Assembly: GCF_003387375.1 (NCBI RefSeq)
Contig: NZ_QUNG01000003.1
Span: 186,001 to 250,000, forward strand
DNA: 64,000 nucleotides
Source of the DNA: Marinomonas pollencensis
GTDB lineage: Bacteria > Pseudomonadota > Gammaproteobacteria > Pseudomonadales > Marinomonadaceae
Direction: 5' to 3'
Of the stretch, positions 29,295 to 38,205 are shown piece by piece (position 1 is the stretch's first letter; every line of letters begins with the position of its first letter). The translations under genes and the position numbers were made by a program. A model generated the notes under the pieces. It was not told the origin of the DNA. It did no database searches and saw only the letters and a program-made list of their open reading frames with translations.

Positions 29295-29309
29295 TGATAA
29301 CAATTCTCA
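29295..29309 (-). promoter_or_regulatory. Fur box 2 of fagA-fumC
   Basis: TGATAACAATTCTCA fits the same form with two mismatches. It is 49 bp further upstream of box 1. Two boxes suggest strong iron control. Confidence 0.7.
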
Positions 29310-29390
29310 TTAAATTATTTCTTGGCCGCTTTTCTCCTATGATCAAGGGTCAAACTTTCGGCTCCCGCCCTTTTTCCGCCCTAAAAGGCA

Positions 29391-29424
29391 AAAAAAAACC
29401 TGCTACCAAAGGCAACAGGTTTTT
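29391..29424 (-). terminator. Terminator of slyD
   Basis: AAAACCTG (29395-29402) with CAGGTTTT (29416-29424 region). It is followed on the minus strand by eight T. Confidence 0.85.
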
Positions 29425-29442
29425 AAAAAATCTCTTCAAAAC

Positions 29443-29922
29443 TTAGTGGTGATGGCCACCAACACCGTGGGCATGCCCGTGAGCAATTTCATCATCTGTG
29501 GCATCACGCACGTCGACAATCTCAATATTGAACGTCAGATCTTTACCAGATAACGGATGGTTTAAATCAACGATAGCACGCTTTAGACCCGCTTTAATGA
29601 TGCTTACCTGACGCATACCTTGGTCCGTTTGCACCATAGCGATCATACCAGGTTTCCAACGTTTGCCACCTTGAAGGTGCTTCACAGGTACTTCTTGAGT
29701 ACGATCTTCATGGCGATCACCATAGGCTTCAGAACTTGGCACAGTCACTTCAAACTCAGCTCCAACTTCTTTCCCTTCCATCGCTTTTTCAAGCCCTGGA
29801 ATCACATTGCCGTGGCCATGTAGGTAAGAAATAGGATCTTTACCCGCGGAGGTCTCGATCAACTCTTCACCGTGGCGAAGCGTGTAGTTAAATTGAACGA
29901 CTTGGTTGTCAGCAATAGACAT
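29443..29922 (-). CDS. slyD: FKBP-type peptidyl-prolyl isomerase, SlyD-like
   Basis: 159 aa. FKBP domain with an inserted chaperone flap (about 65-125): GHGNVIPGLEKAM and the later PLSGKDLTFNIEIVDV are family motifs. The tail is His-rich (HGHAHGVGGHHH), a metal-binding end shorter than the one in E. coli SlyD. It speeds proline isomerisation and helps nickel handling and folding. The short His tail leaves open whether it acts more as FkpA-like SlpA. Confidence 0.92.
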   Translation of the reverse strand: MSIADNQVVQFNYTLRHGEELIETSAGKDPISYLHGHGNVIPGLEKAMEGKEVGAEFEVTVPSSEAYGDRHEDRTQEVPVKHLQGGKRWKPGMIAMVQTDQGMRQVSIIKAGLKRAIVDLNHPLSGKDLTFNIEIVDVRDATDDEIAHGHAHGVGGHHH

Positions 29923-30035
29923 GATATTTCCTCTGTTAATTTCGCTCAGGCAAGCTGGCTTGCCGTTAAGCTATTTGACTAGTTAGTATTCTCAATCACG
30001 CAATCGCGTATTTTGCGCGACATTATAGAGAGTCC

Positions 30036-30626
30036 CTAGAAAATGGCGAACTCTATTGCATCCTCTTTAATAGAGATATCTTTAATCATCGACGCCGTTG
30101 CCTTTTCCGTGGTCGAATGATCCAACACATAAACTGGGTGTGTACTGAAATAGTTCGCCAATGCCTTCTCAAAATCATCGTGCAAAGAGCCTAATGTAGA
30201 GCGTAGCATTTTGTCGCTAAAACTAGAGCCTTCAACTTCTATTTTGGTGATCTTTGGCGCCACTAAATAAACACGATTTTCTTCTAATCGAACACCCGAT
30301 TCAAATGAAGGGTTCACTTGTGTACTAAATGAAAACGACTGCCCAAAGGCACTTAAAGTACCCTGTAAATCGGTATTAAGGTCCACCAGAGCTAAGCCGC
30401 CATCACGATCCGTTAAATCGATATGGGCCGTTTTTACCAGTAGATTCATATCCAAGGTATTACCACCTTCTAGCGTTAATTGAATATGATTTTGTTCACT
30501 TTGCGCTAACTGCTTAGCAACCGCTTGGTTCAATTCAGTTTCGCTGATGGTTAAGCCATCACAGCCGGTTAGCGCCAAGCTAGATAGCAATAAAACCACG
30601 CTGGCTAACATGCGACAAATGGTCAT
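30036..30626 (-). CDS. DUF1439 lipoprotein
   Basis: 196 aa. Signal peptide with lipobox LALTGC; the lipidated Cys is about residue 22. The remainder is a DUF1439 domain like that of E. coli YceB, a lipid-binding tubular fold. Probably an inner- or outer-leaflet envelope lipoprotein. It follows the MscS gene by 29 bp on the same strand, so the two likely share a transcript. Confidence 0.87.
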   Translation of the reverse strand: MTICRMLASVVLLLSSLALTGCDGLTISETELNQAVAKQLAQSEQNHIQLTLEGGNTLDMNLLVKTAHIDLTDRDGGLALVDLNTDLQGTLSAFGQSFSFSTQVNPSFESGVRLEENRVYLVAPKITKIEVEGSSFSDKMLRSTLGSLHDDFEKALANYFSTHPVYVLDHSTTEKATASMIKDISIKEDAIEFAIF

Positions 30627-30655
30627 TTATTTCTCCTAAAAAGTAACTCTGTTAA

Positions 30656-31561
30656 CTATTTAGCCCTTTTTTCAAACCAAAAGCTCATAAAGTCTTCCGT
30701 TACTTTTTGTTCAATCACCATGGCCTCTTCTGTCGGACAAAATAATGAGACGGTAAAAATATTATAGCCTTCCGGAGACGTAGTGATTCGAACTCGCGGC
30801 TCAGGGCCTGAGATTTTAATGTCTAAGCGTTTCTCTATCAGGCTGTTGTAGCGAATCGCCACTTCATGAAAGTGTTCGCTGTATTCACGTATCTTATCCA
30901 GTATTTTGCCTTTAATTTCAAACAAGTTAACGTCATCAGTGAGTCTAGAAATCGAAAAAGTATGCGTTACATAGCGGCGCATATAATTCAGATTCTGAAC
31001 CGTATGTGTCAATAACACACTGTTTGGTATGACTGTTGTGCGACCGGTATAACCGTAACTGCCACCTTTCAAATCGACTTCAAAAAGCGTGGTTGAAAGC
31101 CAATCACTGTCAGTTACTTCACCTTCATAATTGGCAATTCGAACCCAATCTCCCACTTGATAAGGCCGCGTACTCGCTCGGTAGAATGCACCAACAATAC
31201 AAGCAATAAACTCTTTCGTTGCCAGCACTAAAGCCACCATAAATGCGGCAATCGAGATTGCGATATTTTGCAACTCAGAAGACCAGATAAGAATAAAACC
31301 TACCACTAAAAGAAGGTTAAATATATTATCCAACGTGTTGATTCTCTGACGTTTTTTGTCATGTTCTAACGTAGGATGCAAGCGAATGGCACGCTTAGTA
31401 AAACGACGAATAATATAAGAAAGCACCAACCAGATAACGGTTAAAAATATCTCTAGGTGGTCTTTCACCACAGAGAAATCAAAATCAGAGAGAGTAAGTT
31501 GGGAAAAGTCGAATGGCATAACAATAGGTTCCTTCATCAAGGGCACTACTTTATCAATCAT
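30656..31561 (-). CDS. MscS-family mechanosensitive channel
   Basis: 301 aa from the ATG at 31561; GTG 31573 and TTG 31576 are also possible. Three membrane helices (about 20-130) are followed by the MscS beta domain: QVGDWVRIANYEGEVTDS is the family motif, and VIPNSVLLTHTVQNLN closes it. The pore-lining TM3 contains IAISIAAFMVALVLATKEF. It should open on osmotic down-shock. It forms a pair with the DUF1439 lipoprotein gene. Confidence 0.9.
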   Translation of the reverse strand: MIDKVVPLMKEPIVMPFDFSQLTLSDFDFSVVKDHLEIFLTVIWLVLSYIIRRFTKRAIRLHPTLEHDKKRQRINTLDNIFNLLLVVGFILIWSSELQNIAISIAAFMVALVLATKEFIACIVGAFYRASTRPYQVGDWVRIANYEGEVTDSDWLSTTLFEVDLKGGSYGYTGRTTVIPNSVLLTHTVQNLNYMRRYVTHTFSISRLTDDVNLFEIKGKILDKIREYSEHFHEVAIRYNSLIEKRLDIKISGPEPRVRITTSPEGYNIFTVSLFCPTEEAMVIEQKVTEDFMSFWFEKRAK

Positions 31562-31607
31562 TGTATTAATCACCAACTAAAAGCACTAGACAGAAGGAAA
31601 AACATTG

Positions 31608-31623
31608 CTGTATATTTATACAG
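31608..31623 (+). promoter_or_regulatory. LexA (SOS) box of yebG
   Basis: CTGTATATTTATACAG is an essentially perfect 16-bp SOS box. It is 23 bp before the yebG start. Confidence 0.92.
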
Positions 31624-31646
31624 TATATTTTTCCCGAGGGTGGACC

Positions 31647-32063
31647 ATGCCTGTAGTTATTAAATACGTTGTAGAACGTGATGGAATTGAAAAAATGACA
31701 TTTACTTCCAAAGCTGAAGCCGATGCCTATGACAAGCTGCTCGACACCGCAGACGCACTTTATGAAGTGTTAGAAAACAGTGAGTTAGCAGGAGATCATC
31801 AGCAAACAGAAGCGTTATCTATGTATCTTGCAGAAAATAAAGAAAGCTTGCTGGAAGCATTAGGCGCCAAGCGCAAATCTGCGCCAAAAAACAAGACGAA
31901 AACAAAGGAAGCAGAAACAAAAAGCGCCAAATCAAGCGCCTCTGCCCCATTAGAAGACCTAGTCATCGAGCCTGATGAAGACGCGATTTACAACGATGAA
32001 GAAAGCACCACTTCATTTGATGAAAGCGAAAGCAGCAACTACACCGAGAGTGATGCAGCGTAA
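31647..32063 (+). CDS. yebG: DNA-damage-inducible YebG-family protein
   Basis: 139 aa from the ATG at 31647, which has GAGGG 6 bases upstream. The YebG domain is about residues 1-80 (MPVVIKYVVERDGIEKMTF, then the ENKESLLEAL end). Past it, a 55-residue tail is first lysine rich, then strongly acidic and serine rich. E. coli YebG is 96 aa, so the tail is long. It is an SOS gene; LexA control is shown by the box just upstream. Its molecular role is unknown. Confidence 0.93.
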   Translation: MPVVIKYVVERDGIEKMTFTSKAEADAYDKLLDTADALYEVLENSELAGDHQQTEALSMYLAENKESLLEALGAKRKSAPKNKTKTKEAETKSAKSSASAPLEDLVIEPDEDAIYNDEESTTSFDESESSNYTESDAA

Positions 32064-32090
32064 GCTATTTTATTACGGTAAGTACAAATA

Positions 32091-32118
32091 AAAACGCCCT
32101 TCTTCCTGAGGGCGTTTT
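32091..32118 (+). terminator. Terminator of yebG
   Basis: AAAACGCCCT (32091-32100) with AGGGCGTTTT (32109-32118). It lies 28 bp past the stop. Confidence 0.9.
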
Positions 32119-32182
32119 ATCTTGGTTGTATTTGCAGTCTTTCTGTTTGATCCTCTAAATCATCAACTAAATACCTATCTCA

Positions 32183-33247
32183 TTATAAAATAGGTTGTAG
32201 CAACTGATGGATAAAACTCAACTTTTTACGCACTGCAGGAACAATAATAAAAGGGTATAAATCTGGCTGCCCCATGCTTCGATTTAAGCTATTTACTGCG
32301 AACGTGAGCGGTAAATACTGAGCCAGTATGTCGTCAAAGTTAGTGTGCTGATAGGGATCTATCGTCACGGCGACGCCTAGCGACTGGTACAAGCCATTGG
32401 GTGGCTGTAAGCTCACTCCAAATTCATTGGCGGTTTCCAGTGTATCGAGTATATGCAGATAATGTGCCCAAGTTTCTGCCCAGTCTTCCCAAGGGTGGGA
32501 AGACGCATAGGCACTAACAAACTCTTCCTGCCACGCTTTTAAGGGGGTTTCATAGTGACGCTGTAAAGCATCTTGATAGCTCTCTCGTTCATCGCCAAAT
32601 AACTCACGATATAGAGCTAAAGTACTCTCATCTGTCGCTACTAGTTGATCCCAATAATAATGCCCTACTTCATGACGAAAGTGACCGATTAAGGTCCGGT
32701 AAGATTCATTCATGTCTTCGCGCATTTGCTCACGATCGGCACTGTTTGCCTCGGATGCATTGATGGTCACCTGACCAAGTGCATGACCAGTACTTGCTTG
32801 TGCATTGTCCGGCACCACATTTTCTTCAGAAATAAAGTCAAAGGACAATCCGTCTTCTGGGTCTTCTTTTTTACTAATCAGTGGCAGCTCTAATTGCAGT
32901 AATGAATAGACTAATCGATGTTTAGCAAACTCTAGCTGCTGCCAAGCTTGGCGTTGCTCAATGGCTTCTAGATTGGGTATGTGCCGATTCAAATCACAGG
33001 CCATGCAAAAAGTATGGTCGCTCTCCACCAGCCAATTACACACCCCATGTTGATGATTATCACAATAATGCCATACGGGTGCCGGCACAGATGTATCCGC
33101 TAAAGCAAGATAGCCTGAACCCTCGGGCTTAAGGGCGCTCAATACCATTTGACTTGGGAGAAAGCCTAAGGCGGAGCCACAACTCTCGCACAAGGTATTT
33201 TCAAATAACAAGATTTGAGCACACTGCTGGCAACTGAATATTTTCAT
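32183..33247 (-). CDS. Putative zinc-binding metallopeptidase with N-terminal zinc ribbon
   Basis: 354 aa. An N-terminal zinc-ribbon (CQQC and CESC at about 6-22) and another Cys pair (about 70-85) lead into a domain with HEVGH at about residue 190, in FRHEVGHYYWDQL, and a later Glu/His region. This is the 'putative zinc-binding metallopeptidase' family (PF15887), usually standing alone. Substrate unknown. No signal peptide. Confidence 0.87.
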   Translation of the reverse strand: MKIFSCQQCAQILLFENTLCESCGSALGFLPSQMVLSALKPEGSGYLALADTSVPAPVWHYCDNHQHGVCNWLVESDHTFCMACDLNRHIPNLEAIEQRQAWQQLEFAKHRLVYSLLQLELPLISKKEDPEDGLSFDFISEENVVPDNAQASTGHALGQVTINASEANSADREQMREDMNESYRTLIGHFRHEVGHYYWDQLVATDESTLALYRELFGDERESYQDALQRHYETPLKAWQEEFVSAYASSHPWEDWAETWAHYLHILDTLETANEFGVSLQPPNGLYQSLGVAVTIDPYQHTNFDDILAQYLPLTFAVNSLNRSMGQPDLYPFIIVPAVRKKLSFIHQLLQPIL

Positions 33248-33639
33248 CTTGGGTTACGCTCTAAGAGGTGGCTAAATAGAAGTTTTTAACGCCTAATTCA
33301 TCGCTATAAAAACAGTTTAAAACAGGCGTTTCCAGAAACATTTCATAGGATCTGTAGCCTTTACTTTATAATCCGTTTAGCTAAATAAAGCCATCTATTC
33401 TCAACAACGAATACCGCCCCTTTTACTGCTAAAAAAAGCACATAATACGATTTTTAAGTGCTTTTTGATCATACTACTATGGCCACTCTAAGAAGCATGG
33501 TAAGGATCAACCTGCCGTCTGCTAAAATGCAATAAACTAAACAACCTGATGAAATAAAATAGCGCATTTGCCACAAGATTAAACGACGCAAACCTTTTAT
33601 TATAAACCTTCAAATTACCATCTACCGGAAACCACCCCC
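33248..33639. other. Intergenic region before the K+/H+ antiporter gene
   Basis: 390 bp, A/T rich, with no gene that I can support. A possible stem (AACGCCT near 33289 with AGGCGTT near 33325) is present. Promoters of both flanking divergent genes should lie here. Confidence 0.5.
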
Positions 33640-35505
33640 ATGATCGATGCTTTACTACTGACCTTTATTTTTCTTGTTGCTGGCATCATTTCTGTGCCCA
33701 TCGCTTCTCGATTAGGGCTAGGCTCAGTGCTAGGTTACTTATTAGCGGGCATTATTATCAGCCCCATTCTTACAGTATTGAATGTTGACCTAGTATCTGT
33801 ACAAAACTTTGGTGAATTGGGCGTTGTCTTAATGCTGTTTTTGGTTGGCTTGGAATTGGATCCCAAAAAACTCTGGGCAATGAAAGCTCGACTACTAGGA
33901 CTAGGAGGAGGACAAGTAGCACTAACTGCCTTGCTCATTATGGGGGTGTCTATGTTATTGGACCAATCCTGGCGAATTAGCCTTGCTGTCGGCCTAATCT
34001 TAGCTCTCTCTTCCACCGCTATCGTGCTACAAACACTGGGCGAGAAAGGCTTAATGCGCTCAGACGGCGGACAATCTTCATTTTCTGTTTTACTCGCACA
34101 AGATATCATTGTTATTCCAATGCTGGCGTTTATTCCGCTACTTGCCACGCCAGAATTACTTAACGCCTTAAACCACGCCACAGCACACACTTCAGCCCAT
34201 GGCAGTAGCTGGAACCTATTAGAAGGCTTGGCAACTTGGCAAATTACCTTGGTTACCATTGGCGCTATTATTACCGTGATTCTCGGCGGCAACTATTTAT
34301 CCAGTCCAATTTTCCGCTTTATTGCCTCAGCCCAACTACGGGAGCTATTTACCGCTACTGCCTTAATGTTTGTCATCGGCACTACGCTGCTTATGTCGGT
34401 AGTGGGGCTTTCTCCTGCCCTAGGAACTTTCCTCGCTGGCGTTGTATTAGCCAACTCCCCTTACCGACATGAGCTAGAAAGCAATATCGCGCCTTTTAAA
34501 GGGCTATTACTTGGCTTATTTTTTATGACAGTCGGTGCTGGCATCAATTTCAGTTTATTGGCAGACCATTTTCTTATCATCATCAGCCTAACTCTGTTGG
34601 TGATCTTACTAAAAATGATGGCATTATTAGTATTAGGAGTCCTGTTTAAAATCCGTGGAGCAGATAAGTGGTTGTTCGCTTTAGGCTTGGCGCAAGCTGG
34701 TGAATTTGGTTTTGTCTTATTGTCTTTTACCGAATCTAATGGCGTTATCCCAAAATCACTTGCAGACCAACTGCTACTGGTTGTTGCCCTTTCCATGTTA
34801 CTCACTCCGATTCTATTCATTCTCTACGATCGTTTCTTAGCCCCGCTTTATTTAAAAAACAAAGACGATCAACCCCAAGGAGTCGGTATGCCAAATGATA
34901 AGAAAATCATTATTGCAGGGTCGGGGCGAATGGGCAGTTTGATCGACAGGATGCTCAACTTAGCAGGCTATGATACAACCGTCATAGACTATAGCACTAA
35001 GCAGTTGATGACTTTGCAGCGCTTTGGTGTCAACAACCATTTTGGTGACGTCACTCGTCCCGAGCTATTACACGCCGCGGGTATAGAAGACGCACAATTA
35101 CTCATTATCGCTATCGATGAAGCTGAGCAAATTTCAAAGTTGGTCAAATACGTTTCAGCCCATTACCCGCACTTACATGTCATTGCCCGCGCAAAAGACC
35201 GTCATCACGTTTACGATTTATGGTCCTATGGCTGTCGAGATATTATTCGTGAGGTACACGACAGTAGCTTACGAATGGGGCGCTCCGCTTTTGAAGCCTT
35301 AGGCGTATCTCAAGAAAACGCGGATAAAATGGTCGACCTTTACCGCGAGCACGATAAAGACGCTATGGTCGCCGTTGCAGACGCTCACCAAATTGGTGTT
35401 CCAGCCCATGAAAACAGCCAATACATAGAAAAAGTAAAAGCCTTTCTAGAGGCCTCTGATCCAGAAATAAGAACACAAATGCAAACATATCGAGATACTA
35501 AATAA
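33640..35505 (+). CDS. CPA2 monovalent cation/proton antiporter with TrkA-N domain (KefB/KefC-like)
   Basis: 621 aa. The first ~390 residues form a Na+/H+-exchanger-type membrane domain of about 12 helices, with LARNM-like ALSSTAIVLQ and LAQDIIVIP motifs. A TrkA-N/RCK domain (about 415-540) starts IIIAGSGRMGSLIDRML, the NAD-binding Rossmann fold. Similar proteins (KefC) exchange K+ for H+ and are gated by glutathione adducts; whether glutathione gates this one is not visible. No KefF/KefG partner is adjacent. Confidence 0.92.
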   Translation: MIDALLLTFIFLVAGIISVPIASRLGLGSVLGYLLAGIIISPILTVLNVDLVSVQNFGELGVVLMLFLVGLELDPKKLWAMKARLLGLGGGQVALTALLIMGVSMLLDQSWRISLAVGLILALSSTAIVLQTLGEKGLMRSDGGQSSFSVLLAQDIIVIPMLAFIPLLATPELLNALNHATAHTSAHGSSWNLLEGLATWQITLVTIGAIITVILGGNYLSSPIFRFIASAQLRELFTATALMFVIGTTLLMSVVGLSPALGTFLAGVVLANSPYRHELESNIAPFKGLLLGLFFMTVGAGINFSLLADHFLIIISLTLLVILLKMMALLVLGVLFKIRGADKWLFALGLAQAGEFGFVLLSFTESNGVIPKSLADQLLLVVALSMLLTPILFILYDRFLAPLYLKNKDDQPQGVGMPNDKKIIIAGSGRMGSLIDRMLNLAGYDTTVIDYSTKQLMTLQRFGVNNHFGDVTRPELLHAAGIEDAQLLIIAIDEAEQISKLVKYVSAHYPHLHVIARAKDRHHVYDLWSYGCRDIIREVHDSSLRMGRSAFEALGVSQENADKMVDLYREHDKDAMVAVADAHQIGVPAHENSQYIEKVKAFLEASDPEIRTQMQTYRDTK

Positions 35506-35529
35506 GCATTGCGACCACTAGGCAACATA

Positions 35530-35557
35530 CCCTCAGCAATCTATGGCTGGCTGAGGG
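35530..35557. terminator. Hairpin between the antiporter and YrhK genes
   Basis: CCCTCAGC (35530-35537) with GCTGAGGG (35550-35557). It lies between convergent genes. The T-tract is short. Confidence 0.65.
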
Positions 35558-35558
35558 C

Positions 35559-35837
35559 TTATTGTTGCTTACAGCTTGATTTATAAACTCGCTTAACATG
35601 GACTAAACTGGTGAGCTTAATGATGGGTTTTATCAACAACTGAGCGCTCCCTAAGATAAACAACCAAGTACCGTCTAACACCAAAGTCTCTTTTAAGAAA
35701 AAGAAACTGCCAATCAAAAACCACACAGCGATCAGTAAATCGTTCACAGCTCCAAGCGCTTCATAACGACGCTGAATAACAACATGGCTTTGATCCAGAT
35801 CCACTTCTAATGGCTGTTTTTTGTTCTTGCTTATCAC
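35559..35837 (-). CDS. YrhK-domain membrane protein
   Basis: 92 aa starting with GTG; AGGAGG lies 4 bases before it, an almost consensus site. Two hydrophobic helices (about 32-50 and 55-72) form the YrhK domain: GAVNDLLIAVWFLIGSFFF and WLFILGSAQLLIKP. YrhK proteins have no known function. The gene is alone. Confidence 0.85.
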   Translation of the reverse strand: MISKNKKQPLEVDLDQSHVVIQRRYEALGAVNDLLIAVWFLIGSFFFLKETLVLDGTWLFILGSAQLLIKPIIKLTSLVHVKRVYKSSCKQQ

Positions 35838-36116
35838 GCGACCTCCTTTCTTATGCTCTTACCTACCAGAGTAGCTAGGTACCAAGCAGCCTATACCATA
35901 AGCGATTGATAATGGAAGAAACGGCCATAAAAACACAATTTAAAAATCTCAGTTTTACTCCCCCTCCTTTGCATTTCACACAAACCTAGTTGGTTGGAGT
36001 AAGATATTAGATTCGAAATGGACGCTCAAAGGAGCGTATAAAAGCTCGCTTATTTTATACTTTCATTATGCTGTCGTTCATGCTGCCAAGCTCACTGTGA
36101 ACAGGAACTTTCAGGG

Positions 36117-37322
36117 ATGTTAAACTTTTTTATTGTGGCAATCGCCATCTGTGTTTTTCTTTATCTCGCTTTTTCTAGCAGACTTGCCCGCTCAGAAAGA
36201 TGGAAAGCCACGGTCACGCCACTGGCCTCCATCATGGGCAGTGGCTTTCTGGTTGTTGCACCTTTACTCGCCGACTCTGTCGGATATTTTGCTGTATTTT
36301 GCATGGCCATTTTATTGCTTCTCGCTTACGCTGTCGGTGGTGCCATTCGCTTCAATATTCGCCATTTTGAGCCGATTGAACATCAAAGAGGCCCTGCTCA
36401 AACTGTCTCTTTCGTGTCTCGGATTGTCTTAGCAGCTGCTTACTTTATCTCCGTCACTTATTATTTGCAGTTACTCTCGGCTTTTTTGCTCAACGCCTTT
36501 GGTTACAGCAGCGAGCTTTGGTCAAACATTATTACGTCACTTATTTTACTCTTTATTGGAGGCGTGGGTATGTGGCGCGGGCTGAGCCAATTAGAGAAAA
36601 TAGAGAGTTACGCTGTCAGCCTTAATCTCGGTATGATCGCAGGCCTACTCTTCGCTTTAGCGCTCTATAATATCCGCTTAGTGTCAACAGGAAGTTGGCA
36701 CTTACCCACTCTAGATTCCACCATAGACCTGCACGATTTACGTGTACTACTAGGGTTACTCATTGTTGTGCAGGGCTTTGAAACATCGCGTTATCTACAA
36801 AGTGAGCACCCAGCCGAATTGCGCATCAGCACCATGCGTCTTGCTCAATGGATATCAGCGGGGATTTATATTGTGTTCTTGAGCCTGATGACGGTGTTAT
36901 TCCAGCATGGTATGGGCGCCGACGTCACCGCAATAACCAGCATGGTTGCACCGGTGGCAATACTACTGCCGATACTCATCTCTGTTGCGGCTATCGGCAG
37001 CCAATTTTCTGCTTCGGTGGCAGACACCTCAGGGGCTGGCGGCTTGGTAGAAGACATAGCGCAAGAAAAAATCCCCGTACGCTATGCGTATTTATTAGTT
37101 CTTATTGTCACTCTTTTTCTTACTTGGGCAACGGATGTAAACGCCATCATTGCCTATGCATCACGCGCCTTTGCTTTATTCTATACATTGCAATCTGCCA
37201 CTGCGGCAATCGTTGCTTACCAAACCAAAACACTAGAAAAACGCACACAAAAAGTACGCTTATTTAGCTTAATTTCACTGCTGTGCTTATTGGTTTTCTT
37301 ATTTGGCCTGCCATCAGAATAA
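36117..37322 (+). CDS. Orphan multi-TM permease, APC-superfamily-like
   Basis: 401 aa with about 11 hydrophobic helices. Conserved-looking parts are SIMGSGFLVVAPLL in TM1-2 (an APC-like unwound helix), GFETSRYL near residue 225 and GSQFSASVADTSGAGG near 300. I cannot place it in a named family; it could be a distant amino-acid or purine permease. No enzyme gene adjoins it, so the substrate is unknown. Confidence 0.8.
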   Translation: MLNFFIVAIAICVFLYLAFSSRLARSERWKATVTPLASIMGSGFLVVAPLLADSVGYFAVFCMAILLLLAYAVGGAIRFNIRHFEPIEHQRGPAQTVSFVSRIVLAAAYFISVTYYLQLLSAFLLNAFGYSSELWSNIITSLILLFIGGVGMWRGLSQLEKIESYAVSLNLGMIAGLLFALALYNIRLVSTGSWHLPTLDSTIDLHDLRVLLGLLIVVQGFETSRYLQSEHPAELRISTMRLAQWISAGIYIVFLSLMTVLFQHGMGADVTAITSMVAPVAILLPILISVAAIGSQFSASVADTSGAGGLVEDIAQEKIPVRYAYLLVLIVTLFLTWATDVNAIIAYASRAFALFYTLQSATAAIVAYQTKTLEKRTQKVRLFSLISLLCLLVFLFGLPSE

Positions 37323-37519
37323 TTTTATATATCAATATCTTATAAACTTTTCTTAGCACTATCGAGAGCAGTACAATTAGCGCCTTTTTACGCTCAGATT
37401 AAAAGATTATTCCTATAAGGTGGATTATTTGGTCAAGCGTTATAACGCCGCTCATAATTAATTTTTTTTTCACTTACACTCACTTAATTTGCTTATATCC
37501 AGCAAGAAAGTGAGCACAT

Positions 37520-38203
37520 ATGCAGCTATCAAATGCACAAAATATTGCCCCCAAGCAATATATAATTGCGATTCCAACATTGCCCTATGAATTTGTAGCC
37601 GCCAACGCTTCAGGAGCAACCAGAACCCAATTGGAAAGCTTTATAAAAGAAGGCTTTCATAAAAAATACCAGGCGGATGTCAACACCTTCATGCCGTTGC
37701 TACTTGGCATACAAGCTCGCGGACTAAAAGCGGTGGTAGGGATAAGGCGTGGCAATGAGCCATTATTCACCGAACAATATTTACCTGCCTCTATTACCGA
37801 AATACTGCAAGAACATGGCATCTGGACAGATCGCCATAACGTAGCTGAGCTGGGCAATCTGTACAGCCAGAACCAACGCTTCACCCTACCTCTATTGATG
37901 ACAGTCGTAATGAGCCTGTACTTATCCGACGTCGATTACTTGATATTTTCAGGAACAAAAACAGTTTGCCAACTGCTCGAAAAGCTCAAATTACCAATGA
38001 CCTTTTTAGCCGACGCGAACCCTAAACGCTTAGTCAATGCAGAAAAGCAATGGGGGAGCTATTACCAAAACAGCCCTAAAGTCATGCTCCTCGACGTCAA
38101 AAGATCAGTCTCGATCGCACTGATGCAACCTGAACTAGAAGCCTTACTTGAGCTAGTCAAAATGCATCTTCAACCCCTATTACTGCAAATGGAGGAACTC
38201 TAA
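37520..38203 (+). CDS. Thermostable-hemolysin family protein (GNAT-like), first gene of an operon
   Basis: 227 aa of the T_hemolysin family (named for Vibrio delta-VPH). The pattern resembles a GNAT/autoinducer-synthase fold: strand ...LKAVVGIRRG, the AELGNLYS strand (Glu about 109), the LPLLMTVVMSLYLSDVDYLIFSGT helix-strand and the following KLKLPMTFL. I infer an acyltransferase rather than a toxin. It precedes a ligase-oxidase fusion with a 2-bp gap, so it is translationally coupled. Confidence 0.82.
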   Translation: MQLSNAQNIAPKQYIIAIPTLPYEFVAANASGATRTQLESFIKEGFHKKYQADVNTFMPLLLGIQARGLKAVVGIRRGNEPLFTEQYLPASITEILQEHGIWTDRHNVAELGNLYSQNQRFTLPLLMTVVMSLYLSDVDYLIFSGTKTVCQLLEKLKLPMTFLADANPKRLVNAEKQWGSYYQNSPKVMLLDVKRSVSIALMQPELEALLELVKMHLQPLLLQMEEL

Positions 38204-38205
38204 TT

